31,593 nt of DNA from CAJPPJ01 sp963545265. GTDB taxonomy: Bacteria > Bacillota_I > Bacilli_A > RF39 > UBA660. Location of the stretch: assembly GCA_963545265.1 (NCBI GenBank), contig CAUUHY010000009.1, forward strand, positions 1-31,593, read 5' to 3'. This document shows positions 1-8,327 of this stretch, piece after piece. Below the pieces are notes generated by a model, which had not been told where the DNA came from, did no database searches, and was given only the letters and a program-made list of their open reading frames with translations. The translations under genes and the position numbers were made by a program. Position 1 is the first letter of the stretch, and every line of letters begins with the position of its first letter.

Positions 1-72
1 AGGTAATATATTTGGATTTTGATTATTTATGTACATTTGTTGATAAGGGGTAGTTTCATATCCATTATTCAT
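1..72 (-). CDS. 5' end of a hypothetical protein (partial)
   Basis: This gene runs off the left edge; only the first 24 codons are present. The ATG is at 70-72, with a GGAG-containing ribosome binding site inside the last codons of the Abi-family gene, so its start overlaps that gene by 8 bases and translation is probably coupled. The visible N-terminus (MNNGYETTPYQQMYINNQNP) is rich in N, Q, Y and P. Such low-complexity starts often precede zinc-ribbon or small membrane domains, but nothing diagnostic is visible. The function is unknown. Confidence 0.55.
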   Translation of the reverse strand, partial: MNNGYETTPYQQMYINNQNPNILP

Positions 73-1009
73 ATTCTTCTCCTTCTTCAAGTTTCATTAA
101 ATCTAACCAATTATTAGGGAATCCCAATATATCTCTAATAACCGAAATATCTATTGTTTTTAAATTATAAGCTAAAGTATTTATTTTGTTTTCAAGTTCA
201 CTTATCATATTTTTAAAATCTTCAGATCTTAAAACTCTTTTTAAAATAATAATTAACGAAAAAATATCATTTTTTCCCAAAACATATTCAGAATCAACTT
301 GATCAATACCAAGCATCTCGTGATAATAAGTATCATTTATCATTCTTTGAGTTTTATTTTCATAAAGTATATCTTCATGAGCACATAAATTTCTATAGTT
401 TGATAAAAGCGGTAAATAAATAGTTAAATCTTCTGCAGAAACATTAAATGTTTTTGCTATTTCTATTCTATCTTCAATTTTTAAAATTGAATACATTTCA
501 CTTACAATACCAAAAGATAAAACTTTTACTAATATCCATAATGGAACATAACCATAATTATACATATAGTGACGAGTAGCAGAATGTTGAAATCCATTTA
601 TTCTAACTTGTCTTTTCATCTTATTAATTAAATCTTCTATTTGTCTATATTTATTAGGTTTATTATCAAATGTCTTTGCTTTTAAATAATCTGATTCTTT
701 ATAACCATATTTTTTAGATAATTGATAAGATAAAATAGATTTAATATTATTTTCCACTATTAATAAATATTTAAAAATTATATTTCTTAAACTTCTATCA
801 AATAAAAACAAACTATATACTTCTTCAAAAGTTGTTCCCTTTTTATATTTATGTTCATTTTCTAAAAAAGGATGTCTATACCCATTAACAAAAAAATAAT
901 TTTCTCTTAATAGAATATCTTTTGTCATATCTATATCATTTATTATTAAACCTCTAGATTTCAATATACTAATTTGTTCAGTTAAATCTTTAAAAGTTTT
1001 TGAACCCAT
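65..1009 (-). CDS. Abi_2 (AbiD/AbiF-like) HEPN-family protein
   Basis: This is a 314-residue member of the Abi_2 family, known from plasmid- and chromosome-borne abortive-infection genes (AbiD/AbiF). The N-terminal family hallmark is visible as NYFFVNGYRHPF (residues 37-48), followed by a helical core. Near residues 206-211 there is RNLCAH, the R-x4-H signature of HEPN RNase domains, preceded by LLSNY as in the family. The expected role is an RNase-type toxin or phage-defence effector; the target cannot be read from sequence. The start ATG at 1007-1009 has AGGAG upstream (1020-1024), and a TATAAT lies at 1032-1037. It is a single gene behind a terminator and is followed by an overlapping partial gene. 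The catalytic pair is intact, so it is probably functional. Confidence 0.85.
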   Translation of the reverse strand: MGSKTFKDLTEQISILKSRGLIINDIDMTKDILLRENYFFVNGYRHPFLENEHKYKKGTTFEEVYSLFLFDRSLRNIIFKYLLIVENNIKSILSYQLSKKYGYKESDYLKAKTFDNKPNKYRQIEDLINKMKRQVRINGFQHSATRHYMYNYGYVPLWILVKVLSFGIVSEMYSILKIEDRIEIAKTFNVSAEDLTIYLPLLSNYRNLCAHEDILYENKTQRMINDTYYHEMLGIDQVDSEYVLGKNDIFSLIIILKRVLRSEDFKNMISELENKINTLAYNLKTIDISVIRDILGFPNNWLDLMKLEEGEEYE

Positions 1010-1031
1010 TCTTTCTATTCTCCTATATTAA

Positions 1032-1037
1032 ATTATA
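1032..1037 (-). promoter_or_regulatory. Possible -10 element of the Abi-family gene
   Basis: TATAAT reads on the minus strand about 23 bases upstream of the ATG and lies between the 1093-1128 terminator and the ribosome binding site. No convincing -35 box is seen; the upstream DNA is A/T tracts only. Confidence 0.35.
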
Positions 1038-1092
1038 TCAAAAAAACAAAATTTATAAAATTGCTATTAAAAATATTAATTGTTATTTACAC

Positions 1093-1128
1093 AAAAAACT
1101 CATAAATTCAAAATTTATGAGTTTTTTT
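1093..1128. terminator. Bidirectional intrinsic terminator
   Basis: A perfect 16-bp inverted repeat (1093-1108 with 1112-1127) has a 3-nt loop. Its arms begin and end in A and T runs, so it gives a hairpin plus U-tract on either strand. It separates the gene remnants at 1140-2330 from the Abi-family gene. Confidence 0.75.
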
Positions 1129-1139
1129 ATTATTTTGCT

Positions 1140-1498
1140 TTATCTTTTTTTTATTTCTCTATCAACATTAATGTCATTATAGTAATGTTCATATTCTTTT
1201 AAAATCTTATTTAATAATAAAAGTTTTAAATTAACTTCATTATCATACTTAAACAATAATTTTATAGTCTTGCATCATGCATTTTATAATTTTTTCCATC
1301 ATATTCACGCTCTTTTACTAAATCTGATATATTCAACAATCTAGCATCTGAATTTTTTTCTAATCTTCTAGCATTTTCTTCTTCAATATTTTTTATCATT
1401 TGTTCATCAGTAAGAGAGAAAATATTTGATAATGCAGTACTATTAATATCTATATCATTAAAGTTAGAACTCTTGTACTTCCTTAAAGAGCTACTGAT
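1140..1498 (-). pseudogene. Unrecognised frameshifted gene remnant
   Basis: Minus-strand reading gives a charged, coding-like peptide without a start codon from about 1498. It contains SLTDEQMIKNIEEENARR and NISDLVKEREYDGKNYKMHD. It meets a frame break at about 1272-1276 and continues in another frame as CKTIKLLFKYDNEVN down to a TAA at 1140-1142. Adding one T in the GAT/GC junction would join the two frames, so a single-base deletion is the simplest explanation. The family is not recognised. It abuts the serine hydrolase remnant in a third frame (overlap near 1483-1498), so it could be that gene's lost C-terminus or a separate gene. It accounts for the otherwise ORF-poor stretch 1130-1482. 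Confidence 0.45.
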
Positions 1499-2330
1499 TC
1501 AGATGGAGATAAAGCTCCAAAATAAGATGCTTCTTTTCCACTTATTACTGTACCATCTTTTTTAATATGAATTTCTGGATTTAGATAAGCATTACCAATT
1601 TTTTCAGATCTTATTTTCATTTTATCATTTGGAACATATAAACCATTTTTCAATTCATAATCTCTATTAATTGCTTGCCCTAATTTTATTAAATCATCAC
1701 TAGTAACTCTAACCCCAGCATGTCCTGAATAACCTCCCAAAACATTAGCTTTTAAATCATTAACTGATCCATCCATATTAGGAGTTCCTATTACTAAATG
1801 AATTTTTTCCTCAGGTACTATTAAGTGAGTTTCATAAAGTCCATAAGGTTTTATTATATATTCTTCAAATAATTCATTATATTTTTTTCCAGTAACTTTT
1901 TCCATTACTTCTTTCATAAGCATTAATCCCATGTCATTGTAATTATATTCTTCACCTTTTTGTACAACTTCCATAGTAAACAATCTCTCTTCTGCTTCTG
2001 ATTTTATATTAACATCTTCAATTATACCATTTGTTTTAAAAGTAGTAAGAAATTTTAATACGTCGGAAACGTTAAGATTTTTAACATTTTCAAATCTTGA
2101 ATCTAATTTCTGTATTTTATTAGATAATTTAAATGCTCCTTCATTAATTAATTTATATGCAATTATCTCAGTATAAAATTTTGAAATAGACGCTACATCA
2201 AAAAGTACTTCTTTTCTTAAAGCTTCACCATTAGGTCCATTGTTCCACCATATAAATTAATATTTATATTATCAACTTGAATACTAGATACAATTCCAGG
2301 AACGTAAGACGTTTGAATAATTTGATTTAA
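1483..2330 (-). pseudogene. Broken serine hydrolase (class C beta-lactamase / PBP4b-like)
   Basis: Three pieces in two frames cover most of a beta-lactamase-fold serine hydrolase. The N-terminal strand region (IIQTSYVPGIVSSIQVDN, 2250-2330) is in one frame. After a break near 2250, a second frame carries VLFDVASISKFYT, in which SISK is the SxxK nucleophile motif. The same frame continues through YNYNDMGLMLM (the YxN-like motif) and LGGYSGHAGVRVTSDDLIKL, where HAG corresponds to the third active-site motif of PBP4b-type enzymes. It ends prematurely at a TAA (1483-1485). No ATG with a ribosome binding site exists for the second frame; the longest formal ORF would start at a TTG at 1981-1983 and would lack the nucleophile. 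It was probably a peptidoglycan-active or esterase-type hydrolase before decay. Confidence 0.7.
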
Positions 2331-2557
2331 TTAGTAGCACAGTCATCAATAATATCGTTAACGATCTCTTCTGGTGTAGAATCTTTATTTTTTCTAATTA
2401 TATTGCCTGCTTTCATTAAAACTTTCATTTCTTCTTCTTTATTATGTTTTGTAAATTTACTTTTTAAAATTCGAACTATAATATTAAGAATATTTTCATT
2501 AGAACAAAAATCAACTACATCGAAAAAAGAAAACCCTTGAAAACGTTTAGTTTCCAA
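2327..2557 (-). pseudogene. Short ORF of unknown nature, probably a remnant
   Basis: This open frame formally starts at a TTG inside the rpsI terminator, so its full length (76 codons) cannot be a native gene. The last 33 codons, from an internal ATG at 2426-2428 (MKVLMKAGNIIRKN then STPEEIVNDIIDD), look coding-like but lack a clear ribosome binding site. It ends exactly where the serine hydrolase remnant begins in another frame. I do not recognise the family. Confidence 0.3.
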
Positions 2558-2562
2558 AGGTT
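2523..2562 (-). terminator. Intrinsic terminator of rplM-rpsI
   Basis: On the minus strand a 13-bp stem (2550-2562 with 2532-2544, two G:U pairs) closes a 5-nt loop and is followed by a T-rich tail (2523-2531). It lies 13 bases after the rpsI stop codon. Confidence 0.85.
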
Positions 2563-2575
2563 ATTAATATATATT

Positions 2576-2992
2576 CTATCTCTTACTAAATTGTGGTGCT
2601 TTTCTAGCTTTCTTAAGTCCTGGTTTCTTTCTTTCTTTAATTCTAGAATCTCTAGTTATAAAACCTGCTTTTTTAAGTAATCTTCTAAAACTATTTTCTG
2701 ATTCAATTGGAGTATTAATATCGTATTCTAATAAGGCTTTAGTGATACCATGTCTAATTGCTCCAGTTTGTCCTGAAAATCCTCCACCTTTTACTACTAC
2801 TTCTATATCAAATATATCAGCAGTATTTGTTAATTCTAAAGGTTGTTTTAAATCAATTACTAATGTTTTATATGGCATATAATCATATACGTCTTTTCCA
2901 TTAACAGTTATTTTTCCTTTTCCAGGTTTTAATATAACTTTTGCTATAGATGTTTTACGATGACCAGTTCCTCTATATATTTTATCTGCCAT
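2576..2992 (-). CDS. rpsI: 30S ribosomal protein uS9
   Basis: uS9 sits in the 30S head, and its C-terminal tail reaches the P-site tRNA. The 138-residue sequence opens with the typical YRGTGHRKTSIAKV. It keeps VVVKGGGFSGQTGAIRHGI in the middle and ends in the basic tail KKPGLKKARKAPQFSKR, whose final SKR is the invariant tRNA-contacting end. Length and both termini are normal. The ATG overlaps the rplM stop as TAATG, so the pair is translationally coupled, and a strong terminator follows. Confidence 0.98.
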   Translation of the reverse strand: MADKIYRGTGHRKTSIAKVILKPGKGKITVNGKDVYDYMPYKTLVIDLKQPLELTNTADIFDIEVVVKGGGFSGQTGAIRHGITKALLEYDINTPIESENSFRRLLKKAGFITRDSRIKERKKPGLKKARKAPQFSKR

Positions 2993-3432
2993 TATTTATC
3001 TCCTTTTAATTTTAACTCTTTTGGTTGTTGAGCCATATGTGGATGTTCAGATCCTCTATATACAAATAACTTTTTAGCTACTTTTCTTCCAAGTCTTGTA
3101 TGAGGAATCATACCTTTAATAGATCTTTCTAACATTTCTTCTGGATAATTTTCTTTCATAACTTTTGCTGTTCTTTCTCTAAGTCCACCAACATATCCTG
3201 AATGGTTATAATAAATTTTCTTATTTAATTTATCACCAGTTAGTTTGATTTTTTCAGCATTTATAATAATAACAAAGTCTCCACAATCTTGATTTGGAGT
3301 ATAAGTAGGTTTATTTTTACCTCTTAATATATTCGCTACTTCAGTTGAAAGTCTACCTAAAACTAAACCTTCAGCATCAATAATATACCAATTTCTTTTT
3401 ACATTTTCTTTCTTTTCTTGATAACTTTTCAT
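2992..3432 (-). CDS. rplM: 50S ribosomal protein uL13
   Basis: uL13 is an early-assembling 50S protein. Recognisable blocks are NWYIIDAEGLVLGRLSTEVA, the PNQDCGDFVIIINAEKI segment, the KIYYNHSGYVGG block and MIPHTRLGRKVAKKLFVY, with HPHMAQQP at the end. At 146 residues it has normal length. The ATG at 3430-3432 is preceded by AGAAAGG. It is the first gene of the rplM-rpsI unit and has its own promoter and a leader hairpin. The upstream polysaccharide operon has no visible terminator, so read-through into rplM is possible. Confidence 0.98.
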   Translation of the reverse strand: MKSYQEKKENVKRNWYIIDAEGLVLGRLSTEVANILRGKNKPTYTPNQDCGDFVIIINAEKIKLTGDKLNKKIYYNHSGYVGGLRERTAKVMKENYPEEMLERSIKGMIPHTRLGRKVAKKLFVYRGSEHPHMAQQPKELKLKGDK

Positions 3433-3451
3433 AATAACCTTTCTTATTATT

Positions 3452-3482
3452 TTTTATTAATTCTTCCCACAAATTAATAAAA
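3452..3482 (-). promoter_or_regulatory. rplM leader hairpin (possible L13-type autoregulatory leader)
   Basis: The 5' leader of rplM contains a perfect 11-bp inverted repeat (3472-3482 with 3452-3462) around a G-rich loop TGTGGGAAG. There is no U-tract after it, so it is not a terminator. Bacillota rplM mRNAs often carry an L13 leader bound by the protein; whether this hairpin fits that consensus I cannot verify. Confidence 0.45.
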
Positions 3483-3505
3483 TTAAATAAAATGTACCAC
3501 TTTAA

Positions 3506-3533
3506 ATGATATCATATTTTTTATTTATGTCAA
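3506..3533 (-). promoter_or_regulatory. Promoter of rplM-rpsI
   Basis: TTGACA (3528-3533) and TATCAT (3506-3511) lie 16 bases apart on the minus strand, a near-consensus vegetative sigma-A-type promoter. It places the start of transcription near 3500, about 70 bases before the rplM ATG. Confidence 0.75.
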
Positions 3534-3553
3534 TAAAAGAATTTATTATTGTG

Positions 3554-4660
3554 TTATTTAAATTTCTCTATAATTGCATCAACAATTCTTTCACTGGCTT
3601 TTCCATCACCATAAGGATTAACAGCTTTACTCATTGCTTTATATTTATTTTCATCTTCTAATAAGTTTTTAGTAATTTTATATATATTTGCTTCTTCTGT
3701 ACCAGCTAATACCAAAGTACCAGCTTCTATTCCTTCTGGTCTTTCAGTTGTATCTCTTAATACTATAACTGGTTTACCTAAAGACGGAGCTTCTTCTTGG
3801 ACTCCTCCACTATCACTTAATATTAAATAAGCTTTATTTTGAAAATTATGAAAATCGAATACTTCTAGAGGTTCTATTAATTTAACTTTAGCATTATTAC
3901 CAAGTACTTCCTGCGCTATCTCTCTTACTTTAGAATTTAAATGCATAGGATAAATAACTTTTACATCATCAAATTCGTTTACTATTTTATTAACTGCATT
4001 AAAAATGCTATACATATTTTCACCCAAATTTTCTCTTCTATGTGCTGTTAATAAAATCAATCTGTCATTTCCAACCCAATCTAATATTTCATTTTTATAA
4101 TTTGAATCAACTGTTTTAGACATAGCATCTATTACTGTATTACCAGTAATATATATTTTTTCTGGTGAAATTCCTTCTTTTACTAAATTTTTTTTTGATA
4201 AATTTGTTGGAGCAAAATACATATCTGTTAGACAATCTACCATTTGTCTATTCATTTCTTCAGGAAAAGGTGAATATTTGTTATATGTTCTTAATCCAGC
4301 TTCTACATGTCCTATACTAATTTGTTGATAAAAAGCAGCTAACGCTGAAGCAAAAGTTGTTGTTGTATCTCCATGTACAAGAACAATGTTTGGTTTTTCT
4401 TTTTCTAAAACTTCTTCTATTCCTCTTAAAACTCTAGCAGTTATTTCAGATAAAGTTTGACCTTTCTTCATTATATTCAAATCATAATCTGGTTTAATTG
4501 AAAATGTATTCAACACTTGGTCCAACATTTCTCTATGTTGTGCAGTTACACAAACAATAGACTCTATTTCTTCTCTTGTCTCTAATTCTTTTATTAAAGG
4601 AGCCATTTTAATTGCTTCAGGTCTAGTACCAAATATACTCATTACTTTTATTTTTTTCAT
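3554..4660 (-). CDS. wecB: UDP-N-acetylglucosamine 2-epimerase (non-hydrolysing)
   Basis: It interconverts UDP-GlcNAc and UDP-ManNAc in the cytoplasm, supplying ManNAc for teichoic-acid linkage units or capsules. The 368-residue length is normal for WecB/MnaA. Visible signatures are the N-terminal FGTRPEAIKMAPLI, the HGDTTTT loop, HVEAGLRTYNKYSPFPEE with the two catalytic-site glutamates, LLTAHRRENLG with the conserved histidine, and SDSGGVQEEAPSLGKPV near the C-terminus. Its ATG overlaps the stop of the upstream glycosyltransferase as ATGA. As the last gene of the polysaccharide cluster it marks the polymer, or its linkage unit, as probably ManNAc-containing. mnaA would be an equally valid name. 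Confidence 0.95.
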   Translation of the reverse strand: MKKIKVMSIFGTRPEAIKMAPLIKELETREEIESIVCVTAQHREMLDQVLNTFSIKPDYDLNIMKKGQTLSEITARVLRGIEEVLEKEKPNIVLVHGDTTTTFASALAAFYQQISIGHVEAGLRTYNKYSPFPEEMNRQMVDCLTDMYFAPTNLSKKNLVKEGISPEKIYITGNTVIDAMSKTVDSNYKNEILDWVGNDRLILLTAHRRENLGENMYSIFNAVNKIVNEFDDVKVIYPMHLNSKVREIAQEVLGNNAKVKLIEPLEVFDFHNFQNKAYLILSDSGGVQEEAPSLGKPVIVLRDTTERPEGIEAGTLVLAGTEEANIYKITKNLLEDENKYKAMSKAVNPYGDGKASERIVDAIIEKFK

Positions 4661-7206
4661 TTTTTACCTCCAAAAATAAATTTTCTAAACTTATTATTTT
4701 TATTAAGTTTTTTAATTTTGTTATATTCTTCTTCAGATAAATTACTCTTTAACATATTTTCAAAATGACTATATTTTTTAAAATTTTTCATATAAGATAT
4801 TGTCAAATTATAATGTAATTCTATCATAGGCTTCAATATATTAGCATATAAGTATTCTTTTTTATTTTCAGATATCTTTGTTTTATTTAAAAATTTCAAA
4901 ATATTTTCTATTACTTTTTCATGATCATTTACATTTCTAATTAATGATTCAATATTAATAGATTGTCCTATTCTACCTATAAAATATCTATATATATCTA
5001 AATCATAATAAACAATATTGTCGATTACAGGCAAATAATATGAATTGAATTCCATATCTACATAAAAAGTTTTTTCGCTTAATTTAAAATTTGCTTCTCT
5101 TAATTTTGATAATTTTATATTAGATGTTGCTAAGATAGGACCCCATGTTTTAAATCCATAATAAGGAAGACACAAATCATCAAAATTATATTTTTGACCA
5201 ACATTCATTGTTTCATACAATGTCTTCTTTATTTTTTTACTATTTCTAGAATTATACCTATCTTCAGAATAATTTGTAACTACTATATCGCTATCTTCAT
5301 TTTTTAATATTTCTAGTAATTTTTCTAAATCTTCAGTATTAACCCAATCATCTCCATCAATAACTCTAACATATTTCCCATTTGCTTTTGATATACCCAC
5401 ATTTATTGTAGAACCATGTCCTCCATTTTCCTTATCAATTATTTTTAATATTGAATTAGAAGAATTAGAATATTTATTTTTAAATTCTGTTACCAAATTT
5501 AATGTAGAGTCTTTTGATCCATCATTAACAACTAATATTTCCATATATTTAGAATTTTTATTATTTGTTATTAAAGTTTTTAAAAGTTTTATTATGTATT
5601 GTTCTACATTATATGCTGGTATTATTACTGTTAAAACAGGATTTTTATCGAGTTCTGGTATAATTATATTTTCATTTATTTTATTTTTACCAGATTTTAT
5701 AAGTTCAATTTCTCTTTTAACTGTTGCATCATATGAAGTTTTTTCTATAAGTTTATTTCTAGTATCATTAGTTATAGTATTAAATTTCTTTTCATCATTA
5801 ACTATTTTTTCAATAAAGTCAGCATATTTTATATAATCTTCTGTATCTATTATATTTCCATCTTTAAATGGAATAAATTCTTTTATTGCTTCATTATCCG
5901 ATGAAACAACCAATAATCCAGAAGCACCAGCTTCGCACATAGAAACTCCTTGAGCATCATATCTTGTTGGGAATAATGCTATACCATTTTCTTTATGTAC
6001 ATTTGAAATTTCTTTATGTGTTAAAAACTTATTATAAAATTTAACGTTTGAAAATTGTTTGATTGGTCCAAATAACTCTTCTTGAAAGTTTCCCATTCCA
6101 TATATATTAAACTCTAATTCATTAAAAATATTCCGCCTACTAAGTTCTAATATAGTTCTAACTGAAACGTCAACAGCATACTTAGAAATATTATCATATC
6201 GTCTTAATAAAAATATTTTTTTCATTTTAGATTTATCTTTATTTTCAAATTTAAAATTATCTAAATCTATAATATTAGGTATTATTTCATAATTTTTGAA
6301 TTTTATCCCTATTAATTCTTCACTACGTTTTTTTATCCATTCTGAGACAAAAATCCATTTTACATTTGATAAATTATTATATTTTTTAATTATTTCATCA
6401 TTAACTTTAAAATGTTCTTTTTGTTCTTCAGTTATTTTAAAGGATTTTTCAAAATATCTATTTACCATTAAAGGATAATCCCAATATAATGTTTCTGGCC
6501 CATGAACCCATAAAAATACTTCTGAATTTGATAAATCACATCCTTCTAGAATGTTAAAATATTTTTCATCAAAAAAATGAATTAATATTTTTTTATATTT
6601 TTTTATTTGAAGAACATTTCTTAAATCATAATAACTTATTCTATTAACTATTATATCTTCAAAAGTGTAAAATAAATTATCAGAATATTCATTATATACA
6701 ACTGCAACATCAACATCAATACCTGACTTTTTATATGCTTTAATTCTAGAATGAACAAATCCTGATAAATATTTATTTGCTTCTGATGGATAACTTGGTG
6801 TAATAACTAAAATATCATTTGAAAAGTTTTCAAGAATTTCTTTTTCATTATATAACTTATTTTCTATTGCAAAATTTTTTAGTTCTATTTTTGTATTTGC
6901 TTCAATTTTTATTGCTAAAAAATAATAATTTATTTGAGGATTTTCTAATATTATTTTAGAATGATTATATATTTCAGATATAATTTCTTTTTTTCTATTC
7001 ATCAATACAACTGAAGCTTTATCACCGTGAATTAATTTATAAGAAAAATCCATAACTATATCTTTTTCTTTTTTCTTAAAAATTTTTCTACATATTAAAA
7101 ATGCATGTTTGTTTTTATCATTATCTATAATGATAGACTCATTACATTTTTCCACCTTTAAATTCACATTTTTATATTTAAGCCACTTACTATTTATTAA
7201 ATTCAT
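4657..7206 (-). CDS. Three-part glycosyltransferase: N-terminal domain + GT4 + GT2 (copy B)
   Basis: This is a large cytoplasmic or membrane-associated glycosyltransferase of 849 residues. Residues 1-130 form a beta-rich N-terminal domain I cannot name. Residues 131-505 look like a GT-B, GT4-type transferase: ILVITPSYPSEANKY at its start, FVSEWIKKRSEEL then YEIIPNIID in the middle, and GVSMCEAGASGLLVV near 420-434, the nucleotide-sugar E-x7-type site. Residues 523-770 are a GT2 (GT-A) domain with LTVIIPAYN, VVNDGSKDST, ENGGHGSTINVG and the DGDD metal site at 617-620. The architecture is shared with the gene at 10116-12668. Two active sites suggest two successive sugar additions. The donors and linkages are unknown. 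Confidence 0.85.
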   Translation of the reverse strand: MNLINSKWLKYKNVNLKVEKCNESIIIDNDKNKHAFLICRKIFKKKEKDIVMDFSYKLIHGDKASVVLMNRKKEIISEIYNHSKIILENPQINYYFLAIKIEANTKIELKNFAIENKLYNEKEILENFSNDILVITPSYPSEANKYLSGFVHSRIKAYKKSGIDVDVAVVYNEYSDNLFYTFEDIIVNRISYYDLRNVLQIKKYKKILIHFFDEKYFNILEGCDLSNSEVFLWVHGPETLYWDYPLMVNRYFEKSFKITEEQKEHFKVNDEIIKKYNNLSNVKWIFVSEWIKKRSEELIGIKFKNYEIIPNIIDLDNFKFENKDKSKMKKIFLLRRYDNISKYAVDVSVRTILELSRRNIFNELEFNIYGMGNFQEELFGPIKQFSNVKFYNKFLTHKEISNVHKENGIALFPTRYDAQGVSMCEAGASGLLVVSSDNEAIKEFIPFKDGNIIDTEDYIKYADFIEKIVNDEKKFNTITNDTRNKLIEKTSYDATVKREIELIKSGKNKINENIIIPELDKNPVLTVIIPAYNVEQYIIKLLKTLITNNKNSKYMEILVVNDGSKDSTLNLVTEFKNKYSNSSNSILKIIDKENGGHGSTINVGISKANGKYVRVIDGDDWVNTEDLEKLLEILKNEDSDIVVTNYSEDRYNSRNSKKIKKTLYETMNVGQKYNFDDLCLPYYGFKTWGPILATSNIKLSKLREANFKLSEKTFYVDMEFNSYYLPVIDNIVYYDLDIYRYFIGRIGQSINIESLIRNVNDHEKVIENILKFLNKTKISENKKEYLYANILKPMIELHYNLTISYMKNFKKYSHFENMLKSNLSEEEYNKIKKLNKNNKFRKFIFGGKK

Positions 7207-7231
7207 ATTTACCTTTCTAAATAATTAACTA

Positions 7232-7984
7232 TTATTTTTCAATCCCCATTATATTATTATAATACTCATTACATATTTTTTTAGCAGAACCAATTTTTAC
7301 AACTTGACCTTTTTCAAGCCATATTACTTTTTTGCATATTTCATTAATTGAATCTATTGAATGTGAAACATATAATACAGTAGTTCCACCTTTTATTAAT
7401 TCAAGCATCTTATTCTTACTTTTTTCTTGAAATTTAACATCACCAACTGATAAAATTTCATCTACAATTAAAATTTCTGGTTTTACAATCGTTGAAATAG
7501 AAAATGCTAATTTTGATATCATACCAGATGAAAATTTTTTAACTTGTACATCTAAAAAGTCTCTTAATTCTGAAAATTCTACTATTTCTTCAAATTTTTC
7601 TTCTATTAATTCCTTAGAATATCCAAGTATCGCTCCATTAAGATATATGTTTTCTCTAGCTGTTAGATTCATATCAAAACCAGCTCCTAATTCTATCATA
7701 GGAGAAATATTTCCTTCTACTTTAATGGACCCTTTTGTTGGTTTCATAACACCACTAATCACTTTTAATAGTGTTGATTTTCCTGCTCCATTACTACCAA
7801 TTAACCCTACAACTTCACCTTTTTCAATTTCAAAATTTATATTTTTTAATGCCCAAAAATTATTATCTATTCTTGGTTTTTTCTTTACTTTATTTTTAAA
7901 AAAACTTATTATCGTTTCTTTTAAAGAAATGTTTTTTTCTATACCTAAATTAAATAGCATAGAAACATTTTTAACTACTATCAT
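7232..7984 (-). CDS. ABC transporter ATPase for polysaccharide/teichoic acid export (TagH/Wzt-like)
   Basis: It energises export of a polyprenyl-linked glycan with the adjacent permease. From the chosen start (ATG at 7982-7984, with AGGAG at 7991-7995; an ORF extension to 8053 lacks one and would overlap the permease) the protein has 250 residues. Walker A is GSNGAGKST (63-71), the segment ISPMIELGAGFDMNLTARENIYLNG is typical of this export subfamily, the signature is FSSGM (151-155), Walker B is ILIVDE (171-176) and the switch histidine is SH (207-208). It lacks the C-terminal carbohydrate-binding extension of long Wzt proteins, so terminus recognition is unlikely. It lies 16 bases after the permease stop. 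Confidence 0.92.
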   Translation of the reverse strand: MIVVKNVSMLFNLGIEKNISLKETIISFFKNKVKKKPRIDNNFWALKNINFEIEKGEVVGLIGSNGAGKSTLLKVISGVMKPTKGSIKVEGNISPMIELGAGFDMNLTARENIYLNGAILGYSKELIEEKFEEIVEFSELRDFLDVQVKKFSSGMISKLAFSISTIVKPEILIVDEILSVGDVKFQEKSKNKMLELIKGGTTVLYVSHSIDSINEICKKVIWLEKGQVVKIGSAKKICNEYYNNIMGIEK

Positions 7985-8000
7985 TTTTTCTCCTATCATT

Positions 8001-8327
8001 TTATATATAATATATAAACTTATCTTGATTCTTTTTAAATACAAAAGAACCAACAGCTAAAGTAACAAAGCCTATTAAAAATAATATTAAAATATGTTTA
8101 AAATCTAAACCTTGTCCATATAATATAATTTTTCTAAATGAATTTAAAAACTGATACATAGGATTTAAATTAAAGAAAAATCTAAGTTGTTGCGGAATTA
8201 TCTCTATGCTATAAAAAACTGGAGTTAAATAATTCCATATTAAAATTAATATTCCATATATATATATCAAATCTCTAAAGAATACTGAAAATGCGGAAAA
8301 TATAAAACTCATGCCCAAAATAAACAT
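8001..8327 (-). CDS. ABC-2 polysaccharide export permease, C-terminal half (frameshifted)
   Basis: This frame carries the last three or four membrane segments of the export permease. It contains GMSFIFSAFSVFFRDL, in which VFFRDL is the conserved cytoplasmic motif of TagG/Wzm-type permeases, then WNYLTPVFYSIEIIP and NPMYQFLNSFRKII. The frame is open upstream to about 8354, but the only ATG (8325-8327) has no ribosome binding site. It is therefore the continuation of the reading frame at 8275-8805 rather than a separate gene. Joined, the two halves give a protein of normal size, about 268 residues. See the repeat at 8321-8352 for the break. Confidence 0.8.
   Translation of the reverse strand: MFILGMSFIFSAFSVFFRDLIYIYGILILIWNYLTPVFYSIEIIPQQLRFFFNLNPMYQFLNSFRKIILYGQGLDFKHILILFLIGFVTLAVGSFVFKKNQDKFIYYI

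Noticed and set aside
1010..1092. Possible small RNA partner upstream of the Abi-family gene
   Set aside because: The gap is only about 80 bases of A/T tracts with a likely -10 box; no stable structure other than the terminator is visible.
1000..1182. Plus-strand 60-codon hydrophobic ORF
   Set aside because: It is built from A/T tracts and the 1093-1128 hairpin, has no ribosome binding site and lies over a terminator and the reverse-strand remnant.
5594..8060. Plus-strand ORFs opposite the glycosyltransferase and ATPase genes
   Set aside because: They are antisense shadows of well-supported minus-strand genes, with low-complexity F/I/L-rich translations.
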